DNA of 47,687 nt from contig JAHWIP010000019.1 of assembly GCA_019322375.1 (NCBI GenBank), positions 1-47,687 of the forward strand, given 5' to 3'. A program made the position numbers and the translations under genes. This document shows positions 8,207-17,342 of this stretch, one piece after another (position 1 is the stretch's first letter; each line of letters opens with the position of its first letter). Under the pieces are notes generated by a model. It worked only from the letters and a program-made list of their open reading frames with translations, was not told where the DNA came from and ran no database searches. The DNA is from Candidatus Woesearchaeota archaeon (GTDB taxonomy: Archaea; Nanobdellota; Nanobdellia; Woesearchaeales; SM23-78).

Positions 8207-8803
8207 ATGAAGAAAATGAACAAAATAAAAAAAGCCGCAATGATCAGCATTGCAACCTTAGCATTACTTGGCAAACCTGCAAAAGCAGATTTTTTTGATG
8301 GATGCAGGCCACCGAATCAATACAACCTGCAGCTTGATGCAAGATATCTGAAGAATGGGAAAAACTTTGTACTCATCCCAAAAGTCTTTGGCAAAAAGTG
8401 GTATGGCTTTGCAGCAACCAACCTAAGCGCTGATAAGATAAGGCCATACATAGGAGCAGGACCAATAATAAAAACCTTAGAAGGCAAACTGCACATGATG
8501 CCAACCCTGGAGTATGACACAGGCTCAAAGAAATTTAATTTTACAAACTACACTACAGCAACATTAGCAGGGGGCAAAGTAAACATTGACAATGTTGTAA
8601 CTCTTGCTCATCATGGTAAGATTACTGGTGATATAAGTGCAGGAGTAGACATTTACAAGGGACTAAGAATAGGAGCACTCAAATCTTTGACAGATAAAGA
8701 TGCTGCACTAAGAATTTGGTACAACCCGCCCAATGTAAAATATATCCTTGGATTAAAAATAGCACAAGATGAAGTAATGTTAAACGGAAGAATACATTTT
8801 TAG
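8207..8803 (+). CDS. Exported protein of unknown function
   Basis: 198 residues with a Sec signal peptide: basic MKKMNKIKK, hydrophobic core ISIATLALLG, and a likely cut after AKA before DFFDGC. The mature part is rich in alternating strand-like sequence with Gly/Asn turns, resembling an all-beta protein; one Cys near the new N-terminus. It faces the TrmB gene and shares its operator region. No family recognised. The following gene starts 12 bases later and is probably co-transcribed. Confidence 0.7.
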   Translation: MKKMNKIKKAAMISIATLALLGKPAKADFFDGCRPPNQYNLQLDARYLKNGKNFVLIPKVFGKKWYGFAATNLSADKIRPYIGAGPIIKTLEGKLHMMPTLEYDTGSKKFNFTNYTTATLAGGKVNIDNVVTLAHHGKITGDISAGVDIYKGLRIGALKSLTDKDAALRIWYNPPNVKYILGLKIAQDEVMLNGRIHF

Positions 8804-8814
8804 GAGGTGAGATA

Positions 8815-9363
8815 ATGAACCAAGAAATGGAGATTAAAATTCAAGAAAAAGCATTAAACCTGAAATATCAGACCAATATATTTTTGTATGGATATCGAGT
8901 AGAAAGAGCTAAGTTTGATGAAGAAAAAAAAGAATGGAAATCCAAATTTATTAAGAGAAAAGCTCTTACACAAGTGAATACAAAACTTGCTTTGACTCAT
9001 AGAGAATCATTACCAAACGAATATGGAACTGAAAAAAAACCCAAATGGTATGTTGTTTACTTAGACCACTCTAATAACTTGAATCCAGACGGGACATATA
9101 AATACGTACATGACCGACCTATGCACCTGGATATGATCACATTTCCTTATACTGAAAAAAATATAACTCCAGAAATAGAGAAGATGATTAGAGAAGCATT
9201 TCCAGACCATAATGTTGGGCTTAATATGAAACTCACCAATGCTGTAGATTCTGCTACTAAAAAAGGAGATCGTATGACTGATATAAGAGATATATATAGA
9301 CCCTTGATAAAACAAATTACAGAATATGTTATTCAACAAGGATTAAATGAAATTAGTAAATAA
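8815..9363 (+). CDS. Small cytosolic protein of unknown function
   Basis: 182 residues with no signal or membrane segment. A ribosome site GGAGGTGA lies just ahead of the ATG. The central part, around KPKWYVVYLDHSNN and DRPMHLDMITFPYTE, is strand-rich; the C-terminus is helical. It follows the exported protein closely, so both probably answer to the same operator. It converges with the FttA gene with only five bases between stops. Not recognised. Confidence 0.65.
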   Translation: MNQEMEIKIQEKALNLKYQTNIFLYGYRVERAKFDEEKKEWKSKFIKRKALTQVNTKLALTHRESLPNEYGTEKKPKWYVVYLDHSNNLNPDGTYKYVHDRPMHLDMITFPYTEKNITPEIEKMIREAFPDHNVGLNMKLTNAVDSATKKGDRMTDIRDIYRPLIKQITEYVIQQGLNEISK

Positions 9364-9368
9364 TAGCC

Positions 9369-11264
9369 CTACTTCAACCTCAGCACATCCAGGTTCCTGG
9401 GCGCTGTTGTTTCAATCCTGGCGCTCTTGTGTATGCTCCTGGCTAGGTCAAGGCACTTGCTGCTCTCTCCATGCACAACAATCACTTTTTTTGGCCTTGG
9501 ACTGCAGTGGTTGATAAAACTCATTAGCTCCCGCCTGTCGCTGTGCCCTGTTATCTCCAGCTTTTCTATGTCCATCTTTATTGGGATGGTTTCTACTTTG
9601 CTGGCTTTCTGATAGTTTATCTCTCTTTCTCCTCGCTGAATCCTGCGGCCAAGGCTGCCTTCTCCTTGGTAGCAAGTAAATATCAATAAGTTCTTTGGGT
9701 TTTCTGCTAATTGCTTTAAGTACTCAACACTTGGCCCGCCCACAAGCATACCGCTGGTTGCCAATATTATGCATGGCCCTTTATCCTCAACAAGTTCTTT
9801 TCTTTCTTTTGGGCTTCCAATCCTCTTAATATTCTCTCTTAAGAACGGGTTATTATCCTTGTGAAAGATTAACTGCCTCACATTATTATTAAGGAACTCT
9901 GGGTAAGCTGTGTGTATAGCAGTAACATCCCATACCATGCCATCAATGTATATGGGTATCTTATCGCTTAGCTGTCCTTCGCGCATTAGCTTGTCAAGCA
10001 GCACAATGATTTCCTGTGCTCTTCCGCTTCCCAGGACTGGCATTAGCACTTTGCCTTTTTTCTTAATAGTGTTAATGATGTGCTCGCTTAGCTGGGCATC
10101 AGCTTCTCTTATAGGTGGCTGAACATTGTCTTTTCCTCCATAAGTAGACTCTATCATTAAGGTTTCTAATCTTGGAAAATTAGTATTAGCCAAACTAAGC
10201 ATGTTGGTTTTTGCATACTTGACATCTGCAGTGTACACCATGTTGTGCAGGCCATTGCCTATGTGTATGTGCACAAGAGCACTGCCTAATATATGGCCTG
10301 CATTGTAAAGAGTTATCCTGACATCAGGAGTGATGTCAGTGACTTCTTCATAGTCAAGGCAGATTGTGTGCTTTACCATTTCTTTTATTTCTTCACTTGT
10401 AAATATGGGTTCTTTTCCTTCATTCCTCTGAATCTTGATAAGGTCTAATTGCAACAGGCTCATAACATCCCTTGTTGGCAAGGTGCAGTAAACAGGCCCT
10501 CTATAACCAAACTTGAACAGGTAAGGCACAAGACCTGAGTGGTCCAGGTGCGCATGGGATATTATGACTGCATCAAGCTCTTTGATATTAAATTCAGGTG
10601 CTTCAAGATATGGATAGGCTTCTTCTTCATTAGCAACATCAATTCCGCAGTCAAGCAGCACTCTTGACTCAGGTGTTTGCAAAAAGTAACAGCTCCTTCC
10701 TACCTGTCTTGCTCCTCCCAGCATGCTGAGCCTTATCCACTCCTCTTTCTTCTCCCGTCTAAGCCAGCCATTATATATTCTTTGCCCTGTTTTGTGCAGG
10801 AACTTCCGCCTGTAGTCATTGTTCTGGTAAAGAACAGCCCTTATATTCTCTATTAACTGGCTTCTGATAGCAGGCGTTCTCTTAATCTGAGGAACCCATA
10901 GTGTCTGCTTCTTAATCTCCCGCAGGTTCTCTCCTTGCTTGCCAATAGCCAGGCCAGGCTTTTGAACCTCAATAATCACAATACTCCTCTGAGGGTCAAA
11001 GATTATTTGCTCAATACCAGCTTCTTCTGTGATAATCTTCTTGATAAGAACCTCTGCTTTTTCCTGCTCCATACAAGTGCTGGGGTCTGGTCTGAGCTCT
11101 ATACGCTTCTTAATCATGTTAACAACTTCTTTAACCACTCCTTTGTCATCTAGGAAGAAGTCTTTGTTCTTGGTGTAAAGAACAATATTTGCTCCTTCAA
11201 AAACAGCATCACTTACCTTTCCTTTTGGTAAATGCTTAAGAATTTCGTCAATTATCTCGGACAT
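9369..11264 (-). CDS. fttA: KH-domain beta-CASP ribonuclease aCPSF1 (FttA)
   Basis: 631 residues in the architecture of the archaeal termination factor: two N-terminal KH-type domains (GxxG at IGKQGENL, 107-114), then a metallo-beta-lactamase domain with HAHLDHSG (237-244, Zn ligands) and a beta-CASP insert, ending with VHGESSKC and the late His. The family cleaves RNA 3' ends and releases RNA polymerase at U-rich sites. Full length, ordinary family size. It follows psmB on the same strand, a separate housekeeping step from the pilus cluster. Confidence 0.92.
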   Translation of the reverse strand: MSEIIDEILKHLPKGKVSDAVFEGANIVLYTKNKDFFLDDKGVVKEVVNMIKKRIELRPDPSTCMEQEKAEVLIKKIITEEAGIEQIIFDPQRSIVIIEVQKPGLAIGKQGENLREIKKQTLWVPQIKRTPAIRSQLIENIRAVLYQNNDYRRKFLHKTGQRIYNGWLRREKKEEWIRLSMLGGARQVGRSCYFLQTPESRVLLDCGIDVANEEEAYPYLEAPEFNIKELDAVIISHAHLDHSGLVPYLFKFGYRGPVYCTLPTRDVMSLLQLDLIKIQRNEGKEPIFTSEEIKEMVKHTICLDYEEVTDITPDVRITLYNAGHILGSALVHIHIGNGLHNMVYTADVKYAKTNMLSLANTNFPRLETLMIESTYGGKDNVQPPIREADAQLSEHIINTIKKKGKVLMPVLGSGRAQEIIVLLDKLMREGQLSDKIPIYIDGMVWDVTAIHTAYPEFLNNNVRQLIFHKDNNPFLRENIKRIGSPKERKELVEDKGPCIILATSGMLVGGPSVEYLKQLAENPKNLLIFTCYQGEGSLGRRIQRGEREINYQKASKVETIPIKMDIEKLEITGHSDRRELMSFINHCSPRPKKVIVVHGESSKCLDLARSIHKSARIETTAPRNLDVLRLK

Positions 11265-11364
11265 GTTTTTCTCCTTATAGATTTATTTTAGCATTATCCA
11301 TCAAAAATTTATTAAAAATCAAATTTTTTTTGTAAGAATATTTTTTTGTTGTGTTTATTTGATT

Positions 11365-12000
11365 TTATTCAGCCTTGGTATTCACCTTTTTATGAGCAGC
11401 TTTCTTAACACCAGCCTTGTTAATCACAAACACATCAATGCCTTCTCCGCTGGCAGAATCCCTTTGCATAGCAGCATTTACAGCTTTTATAGCAAGTTCA
11501 ACACCTTCTGCTTCAGACATATCCTTTTTGTAAGTTGCCTCGAGCAAACCATAAGCCATCACACTGCCGCTGCCACTAGCCACAAAGTCATCAATCTCAG
11601 TAATACTGCCGTCAGCATACAAGTCATAGAGATGAAGTCCTGAGTCAACTCCTCCAAGCAGGAAATGAGTAATCCCTGGTATCATGCTCAGCTTCCTCAC
11701 ATTATTATAGATAATGTTTGTGAGCAGGTTAGCAGCTTCCTTTACACTGGGCTCTCTCTCAACCCTTATACTCTTAAGCTTAAGCTCTGCTTTGAGCAGC
11801 TTTACCAATAACTGGATATCACTAACAATGCCTGCAGTGGTAAGAGCCATTCTGTCATTAACAGGTATCACTTTGTCAACCTTTTTATGAGCAATGAAAT
11901 TACCTGCAGTAGCCCTTTTATCAGCTGCCAGCACTATAGAGTCCTTGCACATCAAGCCAAGGGTTGTTGTTCCAGTGTTTAAAACCTCGCTTTCTTTCAT
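11365..12000 (-). CDS. psmB: Proteasome beta subunit
   Basis: 211 residues. A ten-residue propeptide (MKESEVLNTG) precedes the N-terminal threonine nucleophile of the mature chain (TTTLG, Thr11). Mature positions Asp17 (ADKRATAG) and Lys33 (HKKVDK) complete the active site. It forms the inner proteolytic rings of the 20S core; the alpha subunit is not in this window. The start is preceded by GGTGGTG. A leader of about 80 bases precedes it. Confidence 0.95.
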   Translation of the reverse strand: MKESEVLNTGTTTLGLMCKDSIVLAADKRATAGNFIAHKKVDKVIPVNDRMALTTAGIVSDIQLLVKLLKAELKLKSIRVEREPSVKEAANLLTNIIYNNVRKLSMIPGITHFLLGGVDSGLHLYDLYADGSITEIDDFVASGSGSVMAYGLLEATYKKDMSEAEGVELAIKAVNAAMQRDSASGEGIDVFVINKAGVKKAAHKKVNTKAE

Positions 12001-12113
12001 ACTAAAACACCACCTTATTTTATTGTTTTATATTGTTCAAAAAAGGATTTCTTTTGTTTATTCTCTTAGAACATCTCCTTTAAGACGAGGAGAAGCCTGT
12101 TTTATTTAAAAAG
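12001..12113 (-). promoter_or_regulatory. psmB promoter and leader with hairpin
   Basis: Minus-strand TATA-like TTTTTAAATAAA lies at about 12101-12112. The predicted leader begins with a hairpin of six-base arms, 12074-12079 and 12088-12093 (TCTCCT/AGGAGA, eight-base loop), and ends in the ribosome site AAGGTGGTG. The hairpin may be regulatory or chance. Confidence 0.35.
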
Positions 12114-12154
12114 TTTGCTGTTTTTCAGATGTGCATGTCCGGATATGTATATAT

Positions 12155-12610
12155 TTATTGCACTGTAACAAACACCATTCCTGAGATGTTATGAGGATTA
12201 CCGCTTCCTGTTCTTTCAAAGGTGATTACCAAGTTGACTTCTTTTTTCTCACCTACAAGAGGGTAATCACTAAGAGTTATGTTTAACTCACTTTTTGCGC
12301 CGGCAGATATATTAAAAGGGTCAGGCTCCCAGGTCACCACTGTTTCCTCTATCCCTTCCACATTTGTTATAGTGATGTCTTTGCCAAAATTATTCCTAAG
12401 CCATAAGCCTACCAGGGCGTCCTGCCCCACAATTCTGAACTCCACGCATTCAAGCTGTCTTCCAAAATCACACTTGTTGGGAAGCAGATTGCTGGGGCTA
12501 AGAAAACCAAAATAAGCAAGGGCTCCAACAGCAATAAGGGCTGTTAGCATAGCCCAGCCATAAGTTGTGAGGTATTCAAAAGCAGCCTGCGCCTTTCTTT
12601 GCTTCACCAT
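12155..12610 (-). CDS. Type IV pilin-like protein, class III signal peptide
   Basis: 151 residues. KQRKAQAAFEYLTTYGWA is a class III signal: short basic leader, cut expected between Ala and Gln, then a hydrophobic helix. A Cys pair (NKC and LEC, eight apart) follows the helix, shared with the two paralogs upstream, and the rest is strand-rich with several Asn-X-Ser/Thr sites. Third of three tandem pilin genes after the ATPase and platform genes. No prepilin peptidase is present in the window. Confidence 0.82.
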   Translation of the reverse strand: MVKQRKAQAAFEYLTTYGWAMLTALIAVGALAYFGFLSPSNLLPNKCDFGRQLECVEFRIVGQDALVGLWLRNNFGKDITITNVEGIEETVVTWEPDPFNISAGAKSELNITLSDYPLVGEKKEVNLVITFERTGSGNPHNISGMVFVTVQ

Positions 12611-12703
12611 CTTTTTTAACCTTTTTACACCCTCTTTTTATGTCCCTGTTTTTTAGAATTAAAATAAGATAAAATTAAAAATTTTAATTAAAATTTTTTC
12701 CCT

Positions 12704-13180
12704 TTACTGCACTGTTCCGTACACACTGCCTCCGAATTTCTGTTCATAAGTGCCTTTTGCAAGGGTGTACTGAATTTCAAGCTCAACCTTTACTTTATCG
12801 CCTTTTGATGCTGAAAAGTCAACAGGACAGTATATCACAAAACTGGTGTCTGTCTCAACAGTGGTTGTGCTTCCTCCAGTGGAGTTAAATATGTCGCAAT
12901 TCGCTACAACAATGTTTGGGTCTGCATCAGATATAACATCCATTACGCTCATAGCCTTCAGGCCTTCTCCTTTCTTGTTAACAAGTTCAACACTGAAATT
13001 AGCCTCATGCATTACAAAATCCTTGCAGTCAAAGCCTGGCTCTATCAAGCACCTGTTTGGAGTCATTTTACCGGGGTTCAGCACTCCGAAGTATGCCAGT
13101 GCTCCTATCATTATTAGTATCACTATGAATGCCCATCCGTATGTTGTTAGGAATTCTAGTGCTGCTTGTGCTTTTCTCAT
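12704..13180 (-). CDS. Type IV pilin-like protein, class III signal peptide
   Basis: 158 residues, signal KAQAALEFLTTYGWAF followed by a helix ending GALAYFGVLNP. Cys pair NRC and FDC after the helix. The first 106 coding bases differ at only four positions from those of the next gene upstream, while the rest diverges, which suggests recent duplication or gene conversion. Role: minor or major subunit of the filament assembled by the ATPase and TadC proteins upstream. Confidence 0.85.
   Translation of the reverse strand: MRKAQAALEFLTTYGWAFIVILIMIGALAYFGVLNPGKMTPNRCLIEPGFDCKDFVMHEANFSVELVNKKGEGLKAMSVMDVISDADPNIVVANCDIFNSTGGSTTTVETDTSFVIYCPVDFSASKGDKVKVELEIQYTLAKGTYEQKFGGSVYGTVQ
13075..13180 (-). 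repeat. Near-identical pilin 5' coding segment, copy A
   Basis: Matches 13649-13754 at 102 of 106 positions without gaps. It covers the signal peptide and transmembrane helix codons, including silent positions. Confidence 0.9.
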
Positions 13181-13280
13181 TTTATTTTCACCTCACTAAA
13201 TATATTTTTATTTTTTGCTTCTAATACTTTTAATTGCTTTGTTTTCAATAATCAACAAACTAATATCTTTTGATGATTAT

Positions 13281-13754
13281 CTATTGGGCTTCTCCATAAA
13301 CTTCTCCTTTTACAGGAGTGCTATAGCTTCCTCCTTCCTTGGTATAGCTTGCTTCCATCTCAAACTTAATTTTATCCCCTAATATAAAGACAGATGAAGT
13401 TGTAGAAAAGTCGCATAAAACAAAGCCTAACCTGCCAGCTCTTAATGTAAAATCAGAGCCTCCTGTAGAGTTAACGCAGGGAACAAGTTCATCACTTGCT
13501 ATTTCTATTGCATTAAATACAAAAGTTGCTCCTTGCCCCACGTTATTCCTGAATCTGAACTCCAGGGTTGTGTCTGAGGCATTTATTCTGTGTTCCAGAC
13601 AAGCAACCTCTGGACCAAAGGTGCATCTTGAAGGCAATAAAGCAGGAGGGTTCAGCACTCCGAAGTATGCCAGTGCTCCTATCATTATTAGGATTACAAG
13701 GAATGCCCATCCGTATGTTGTTAGGAATTCTAGTGCTGCTTGTGCTTTTCTCAT
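13281..13754 (-). CDS. Type IV pilin-like protein, class III signal peptide
   Basis: 157 residues with the same N-terminal signal and helix as its neighbour (KAQAALEFLTTYGWAF). Cys pair SRC and VAC. The C-terminal beta-rich domain is different in sequence, consistent with distinct subunits of one filament. It follows the second TadC gene after a 173-base gap in which I see only AT-rich sequence. Confidence 0.85.
   Translation of the reverse strand: MRKAQAALEFLTTYGWAFLVILIMIGALAYFGVLNPPALLPSRCTFGPEVACLEHRINASDTTLEFRFRNNVGQGATFVFNAIEIASDELVPCVNSTGGSDFTLRAGRLGFVLCDFSTTSSVFILGDKIKFEMEASYTKEGGSYSTPVKGEVYGEAQ
13649..13754 (-). repeat. Near-identical pilin 5' coding segment, copy B
   Basis: Partner of 13075-13180; the four mismatches cluster near 13690-13699. 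The third pilin gene (12155-12610) encodes the same motif with different codons. Confidence 0.9.
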
Positions 13755-13927
13755 AAACTCACCTCATGGTTTGCCTTTTTAATAATAAGTAAAAAATGTA
13801 TTCTTCAAAAAAGGTATTCTTCTCTTGTTTTTATTATTCTTTCTTATTGTCTATTTTTTATGTTCTGCTTTATATAAATTTTTTGTTTTTATTTCCTCTC
13901 AGTCAAAAAATTAAAGCTTTCTTAATA

Positions 13928-14950
13928 TCAAAGCACTCCGGAAAGTATTGATTCCAGGATTACTGAGAGTATGAAGTACATGATTAAAGCTCCTGAAAGG
14001 AATAAAGGAATATATTTTAATCCTCCTTTTATATCCCCTTTTTCTATTGTGCTGATAATCATTGAGGAGAACGCAGCTATAGTACTAATAGCTGCTATTG
14101 AGAATACTTGGAAGTGGAAAGGATCAATTTGCGCTACTGTGAACTGGAACATGGTGGATGTGGATGCTGTTTGAAAACTGGTGCTTATTCTGGAGCTGAA
14201 CTTAAGAAGAATAGTGAGGAGCTGCTTTGAAAGGGCAAATAAAGCAGGCATTATTACTACTACTATGGCTGCCATGAATATCATGTATGTAAGAGTTGCT
14301 GCTGACATCTCTGCTTTTAATGCTTTGGTCTTCCTTAGGTTAGATACAAGATTATCAATAACCCCTGTGATGCTGCCTCCGCTCACTATTTCTCCTTTAA
14401 TTAAGTCTACACTTCTTCTTAGGATTGGTGAGTCATACTTATCAGAGAACTCTTGCAGAGCATCACTAATATCATTACCAGTTGCCACTCTCTTGCTCAC
14501 AACCCCTATTTCTTTGGAAAGGATTCCGAATTCTGGCTTTATAGCAGACCAAAGTGATTTCTCAAAGTTCATGCCTCCTTTAAGATTAGTTGATACCAGG
14601 CCAAGGTAGTCTGGCAGCATGTCTTCTAACAGTTTGGTTCTCTTATAAATCTTGATGTTCAGGTAGAAGTAGAATGACAGGATTATTATGAGTACTACTG
14701 TCACTTGGATTAAAAACCATGATATAAAGGTGATAAGAAAAAACACAATGATGGGTTTGTCTTTTATCACAGGATATATCCCAGGCACATACAGGAAATA
14801 GGTAATGACTGCTGTAACCCAGAACAAAGCTCCAAAGAACTTGTAAGGCACTTCTTCAATCCCTGCTTTTGCTAGGTACTTGCCAAGGCCAGGCCTTATT
14901 TTCTTAGGTACAAAGGCTTTTCCGAATTCATCAAGGTATAAAAAGCTCAT
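13928..14950 (-). CDS. Type II/IV secretion platform protein, TadC/GspF-like
   Basis: 340 residues with paired N-terminal membrane helices (about 40-95), a cytoplasmic GspF-type segment around GLVSTNLKGGMNFEKSLW and ISDALQEFSDKYD, and three more helices after 200. This is the inner-membrane platform of archaeal pilus or archaellum-type machines, turned by the ATPase. Second of two such proteins; the other lies just upstream, 28 bases away. Confidence 0.85.
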   Translation of the reverse strand: MSFLYLDEFGKAFVPKKIRPGLGKYLAKAGIEEVPYKFFGALFWVTAVITYFLYVPGIYPVIKDKPIIVFFLITFISWFLIQVTVVLIIILSFYFYLNIKIYKRTKLLEDMLPDYLGLVSTNLKGGMNFEKSLWSAIKPEFGILSKEIGVVSKRVATGNDISDALQEFSDKYDSPILRRSVDLIKGEIVSGGSITGVIDNLVSNLRKTKALKAEMSAATLTYMIFMAAIVVVIMPALFALSKQLLTILLKFSSRISTSFQTASTSTMFQFTVAQIDPFHFQVFSIAAISTIAAFSSMIISTIEKGDIKGGLKYIPLFLSGALIMYFILSVILESILSGVL

Positions 14951-14978
14951 TTTTTAAAGGTTCCTCGTGAGTGTTGTC

Positions 14979-15782
14979 CTATATATTAACATGAGGTCTT
15001 ATGCTCTTGAATATGCTTAGGAATGCTAGTTCTATTAGTAAGAGGAAAAAGATAAATACAAAAAAGCTTGAAGCAGATATATTAAGCGAGACCAAGCCTG
15101 CTACTACTATGAACATGGTCATACCAAGGCTTGGCACCACCACTGCCAGTAGCATATAAAATAAGGTAAGGCTGTTCAATTTTTTCCCGTATTTCTGAAT
15201 CTCTATAAGCTGCTCATTTGATATTTCCTCAAGTATTGCTTCCAGGTTTTGAGTAACATCTATGCCAATCTTAAGGGCATTGTTTATCTGGAAAAGCACT
15301 CTCTTCATCTTTCTTGAAGGACAGGCATCTGTGGCTTTTTCAAGTGCTTTCTCTAATGAAGTGCCCAGGTCTATATCCCTGACTATTTCTTTAAAATAAG
15401 TATTAGCCACACCATAACTCTGACTAGCATCCATTAATGAATTAATCAAAGGTTTTCCTGAGTTCAGCTTGATAAGAAGGAATCTGCCTGCAAAGAGCAC
15501 ATCTTTATCAATCTCCTTAGCCTTCTTGCTAATCTTTGTATCAACTGATTTGAGCAGGATAGTATAAGACAGGAAAAAGAAGATTGTGGCTATAAAAGGA
15601 ATAAACAATACTGGCAAACCTCTTTTTTGTACAAGAAAGAATCCAAACACCCCTACTGCCAGGCCTACTATGATAGCGTTTCGCAGGCATTGATTCATGA
15701 ATTCCTCTGGCCTTTTATTAATTCCTACCAGTATTAGCTTTTTCTTTAGAATTGCTTTTCTTTTTTGTTGTGCAGAAAGCAT
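14979..15782 (-). CDS. Type II/IV secretion platform protein, TadC/GspF-like
   Basis: 267 residues: two N-terminal helices (about 32-75), a GspF-type cytoplasmic domain (LLIKLNSGKPLINSLMDASQ; DIDLGTSLEKALEKA) and two or three C-terminal helices. Shorter than its partner. Pairs of small TadB/TadC-like proteins together replace the single duplicated GspF of bacteria. GAGG lies before the ATG. Follows the ATPase by 30 bases. Confidence 0.83.
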   Translation of the reverse strand: MLSAQQKRKAILKKKLILVGINKRPEEFMNQCLRNAIIVGLAVGVFGFFLVQKRGLPVLFIPFIATIFFFLSYTILLKSVDTKISKKAKEIDKDVLFAGRFLLIKLNSGKPLINSLMDASQSYGVANTYFKEIVRDIDLGTSLEKALEKATDACPSRKMKRVLFQINNALKIGIDVTQNLEAILEEISNEQLIEIQKYGKKLNSLTLFYMLLAVVVPSLGMTMFIVVAGLVSLNISASSFFVFIFFLLLIELAFLSIFKSIRPHVNI

Positions 15783-15812
15783 TAAAAATCCTCTTTTTGT
15801 TTAATCCTTTTT

Positions 15813-17297
15813 TTAATCCATTCTTAGGGCGCCTATGTAGTACTTGGCTATTATTAATCCTATTTTATCAACATCAGATATGTTTTTGCTCACAATCCAT
15901 TTAAGGATTCTAATTTTTTCTTTCAAGTCATTAATTATTTCTTCATCAGTCATGCCTGTGTAGAGTTTAAGTCTTTCCATCATAATCTTTGATTTTGCAA
16001 CCTCTTCAAGCGCATCTTTGGTCACATTGAGCTTCATAAGGAGGCGGGGGTCTCCTGTAGAGGTTATTTCTGCTACTTGCAGGGTTCTTCTTCTACCAGT
16101 CCTCCTGTTCCTGTTCTGGATTACAATCATTGACAAGGCAGCTATCATTGGTTTTGGCACTTCTATTGGCGGGTTGGTTAGCCTTGTGATGACTTCTTCT
16201 GCATTATTAGCGTGCAGGGTTGCGTACACTGAGTGTCCTGTATGCATTGCTTCTAACAGTACTTCTGCCTCTCTCTTCCTTCTGATTTCCCCCACTATTA
16301 TCCTGTCAGGCCTCATCCTAAGGCTGTTCACCAGGAGGTCAAGCATGGTAACCCCTCCTTTGCCCTCGGGGTTTGGAAGCCTTGTCTCCAGGGGAATCCA
16401 GTGCAAGTCTCCTGGCAGGGTTAACTCCCTTGTATCTTCAATGCTTATAATCCTCTGGTTTGGCGGAAAAAAGTTGCTGATAACATTTAACATGCTGGTC
16501 TTTCCGCTTCCTGTTCCACCACTTATGATTACGCTGAGTTCATTCTGCACTGCCAGCCATATCAGGGCTGCTGCTTCATAGTCAAGCACCTTATCATTAA
16601 TGAACTTGGTAATAGTCCAGGGGTCTTGTGAGAATTTTCTTATGGTAAGGGTGTTTCCTTTTGTACTTATAGGTGCAAGAGTTGCATTAACCCTGTCTCC
16701 TGTTAAGAGATGAGCATCCATCAAGGGGTTGAGGTTGGTTATTTCTTTTCCAACATCCCTTCCTATCATGGTTGCAAAATGCCTTATCCTTGCCTCTGTC
16801 ACCACTTTAATATTGGTTATTAGCCAGCCATGCTTTCTGTGATAAACCCAGAGTGGCTCTTTATGGTTATTAATTACTATTTCTTCCAGTGCAGGGTCCT
16901 GGAGGAGCATCTCTATTTTCCCAAGGCCAAGGTTCTCTTCTATAAGATAATTGATAAGCATGCTCATGGTCCTCTCATCTGCTTTTGGAAAGTACTTGTG
17001 GATTAGTTTCTTTATCTCTCCTTTAAACTTCTGCCTGATATTTATAATCTCGCTCTGCTCCATATGCTCTATCTCTTCCAGGCTCATCTTTGAGATGAAT
17101 TCCTGCCTTATCTTTTCAAGTATGATTTTTGTTGCATCACTAATATTGGTTATTGACACAATGTACTCGGGCACTGGCCTGTCCTCTTCTGAGTAAATGC
17201 TTATATCCACAACTATGTTGTTTACTGTAATAGTGTAACGGTCTATCAGTTCTCTTCTTGAGAGTTCTTCCGCACTTCGTTCTATTAGTTCGGTCAT
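15813..17297 (-). CDS. Type IV pilus assembly / secretion ATPase (VirB11/TadA/GspE family)
   Basis: Walker A ISGGTGSGKTS, Asp box ISIEDTRE, Walker B RIIVGEIR and His box HTGHSVYATLHAN are all intact, so it should be an active hexameric motor. The N-terminal 230 residues carry the family's N2 domain. I chose ATG at 17297 because GAGTG lies six bases ahead; a GTG nine bases further upstream (17306) would add three residues. It powers assembly of the pilins encoded downstream with the two platform proteins. Confidence 0.93.
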   Translation of the reverse strand: MTELIERSAEELSRRELIDRYTITVNNIVVDISIYSEEDRPVPEYIVSITNISDATKIILEKIRQEFISKMSLEEIEHMEQSEIINIRQKFKGEIKKLIHKYFPKADERTMSMLINYLIEENLGLGKIEMLLQDPALEEIVINNHKEPLWVYHRKHGWLITNIKVVTEARIRHFATMIGRDVGKEITNLNPLMDAHLLTGDRVNATLAPISTKGNTLTIRKFSQDPWTITKFINDKVLDYEAAALIWLAVQNELSVIISGGTGSGKTSMLNVISNFFPPNQRIISIEDTRELTLPGDLHWIPLETRLPNPEGKGGVTMLDLLVNSLRMRPDRIIVGEIRRKREAEVLLEAMHTGHSVYATLHANNAEEVITRLTNPPIEVPKPMIAALSMIVIQNRNRRTGRRRTLQVAEITSTGDPRLLMKLNVTKDALEEVAKSKIMMERLKLYTGMTDEEIINDLKEKIRILKWIVSKNISDVDKIGLIIAKYYIGALRMD

Positions 17298-17342
17298 AAT
17301 TATCACTCTTTTTTGTTTTCAAAAAATTATTTTTATTTACTT

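Noticed and set aside
12221..12230. Additional copy of the operator core GGTGATTACC
   Set aside because: It lies inside a pilin coding region and lacks the outer arms, so it is treated as chance.
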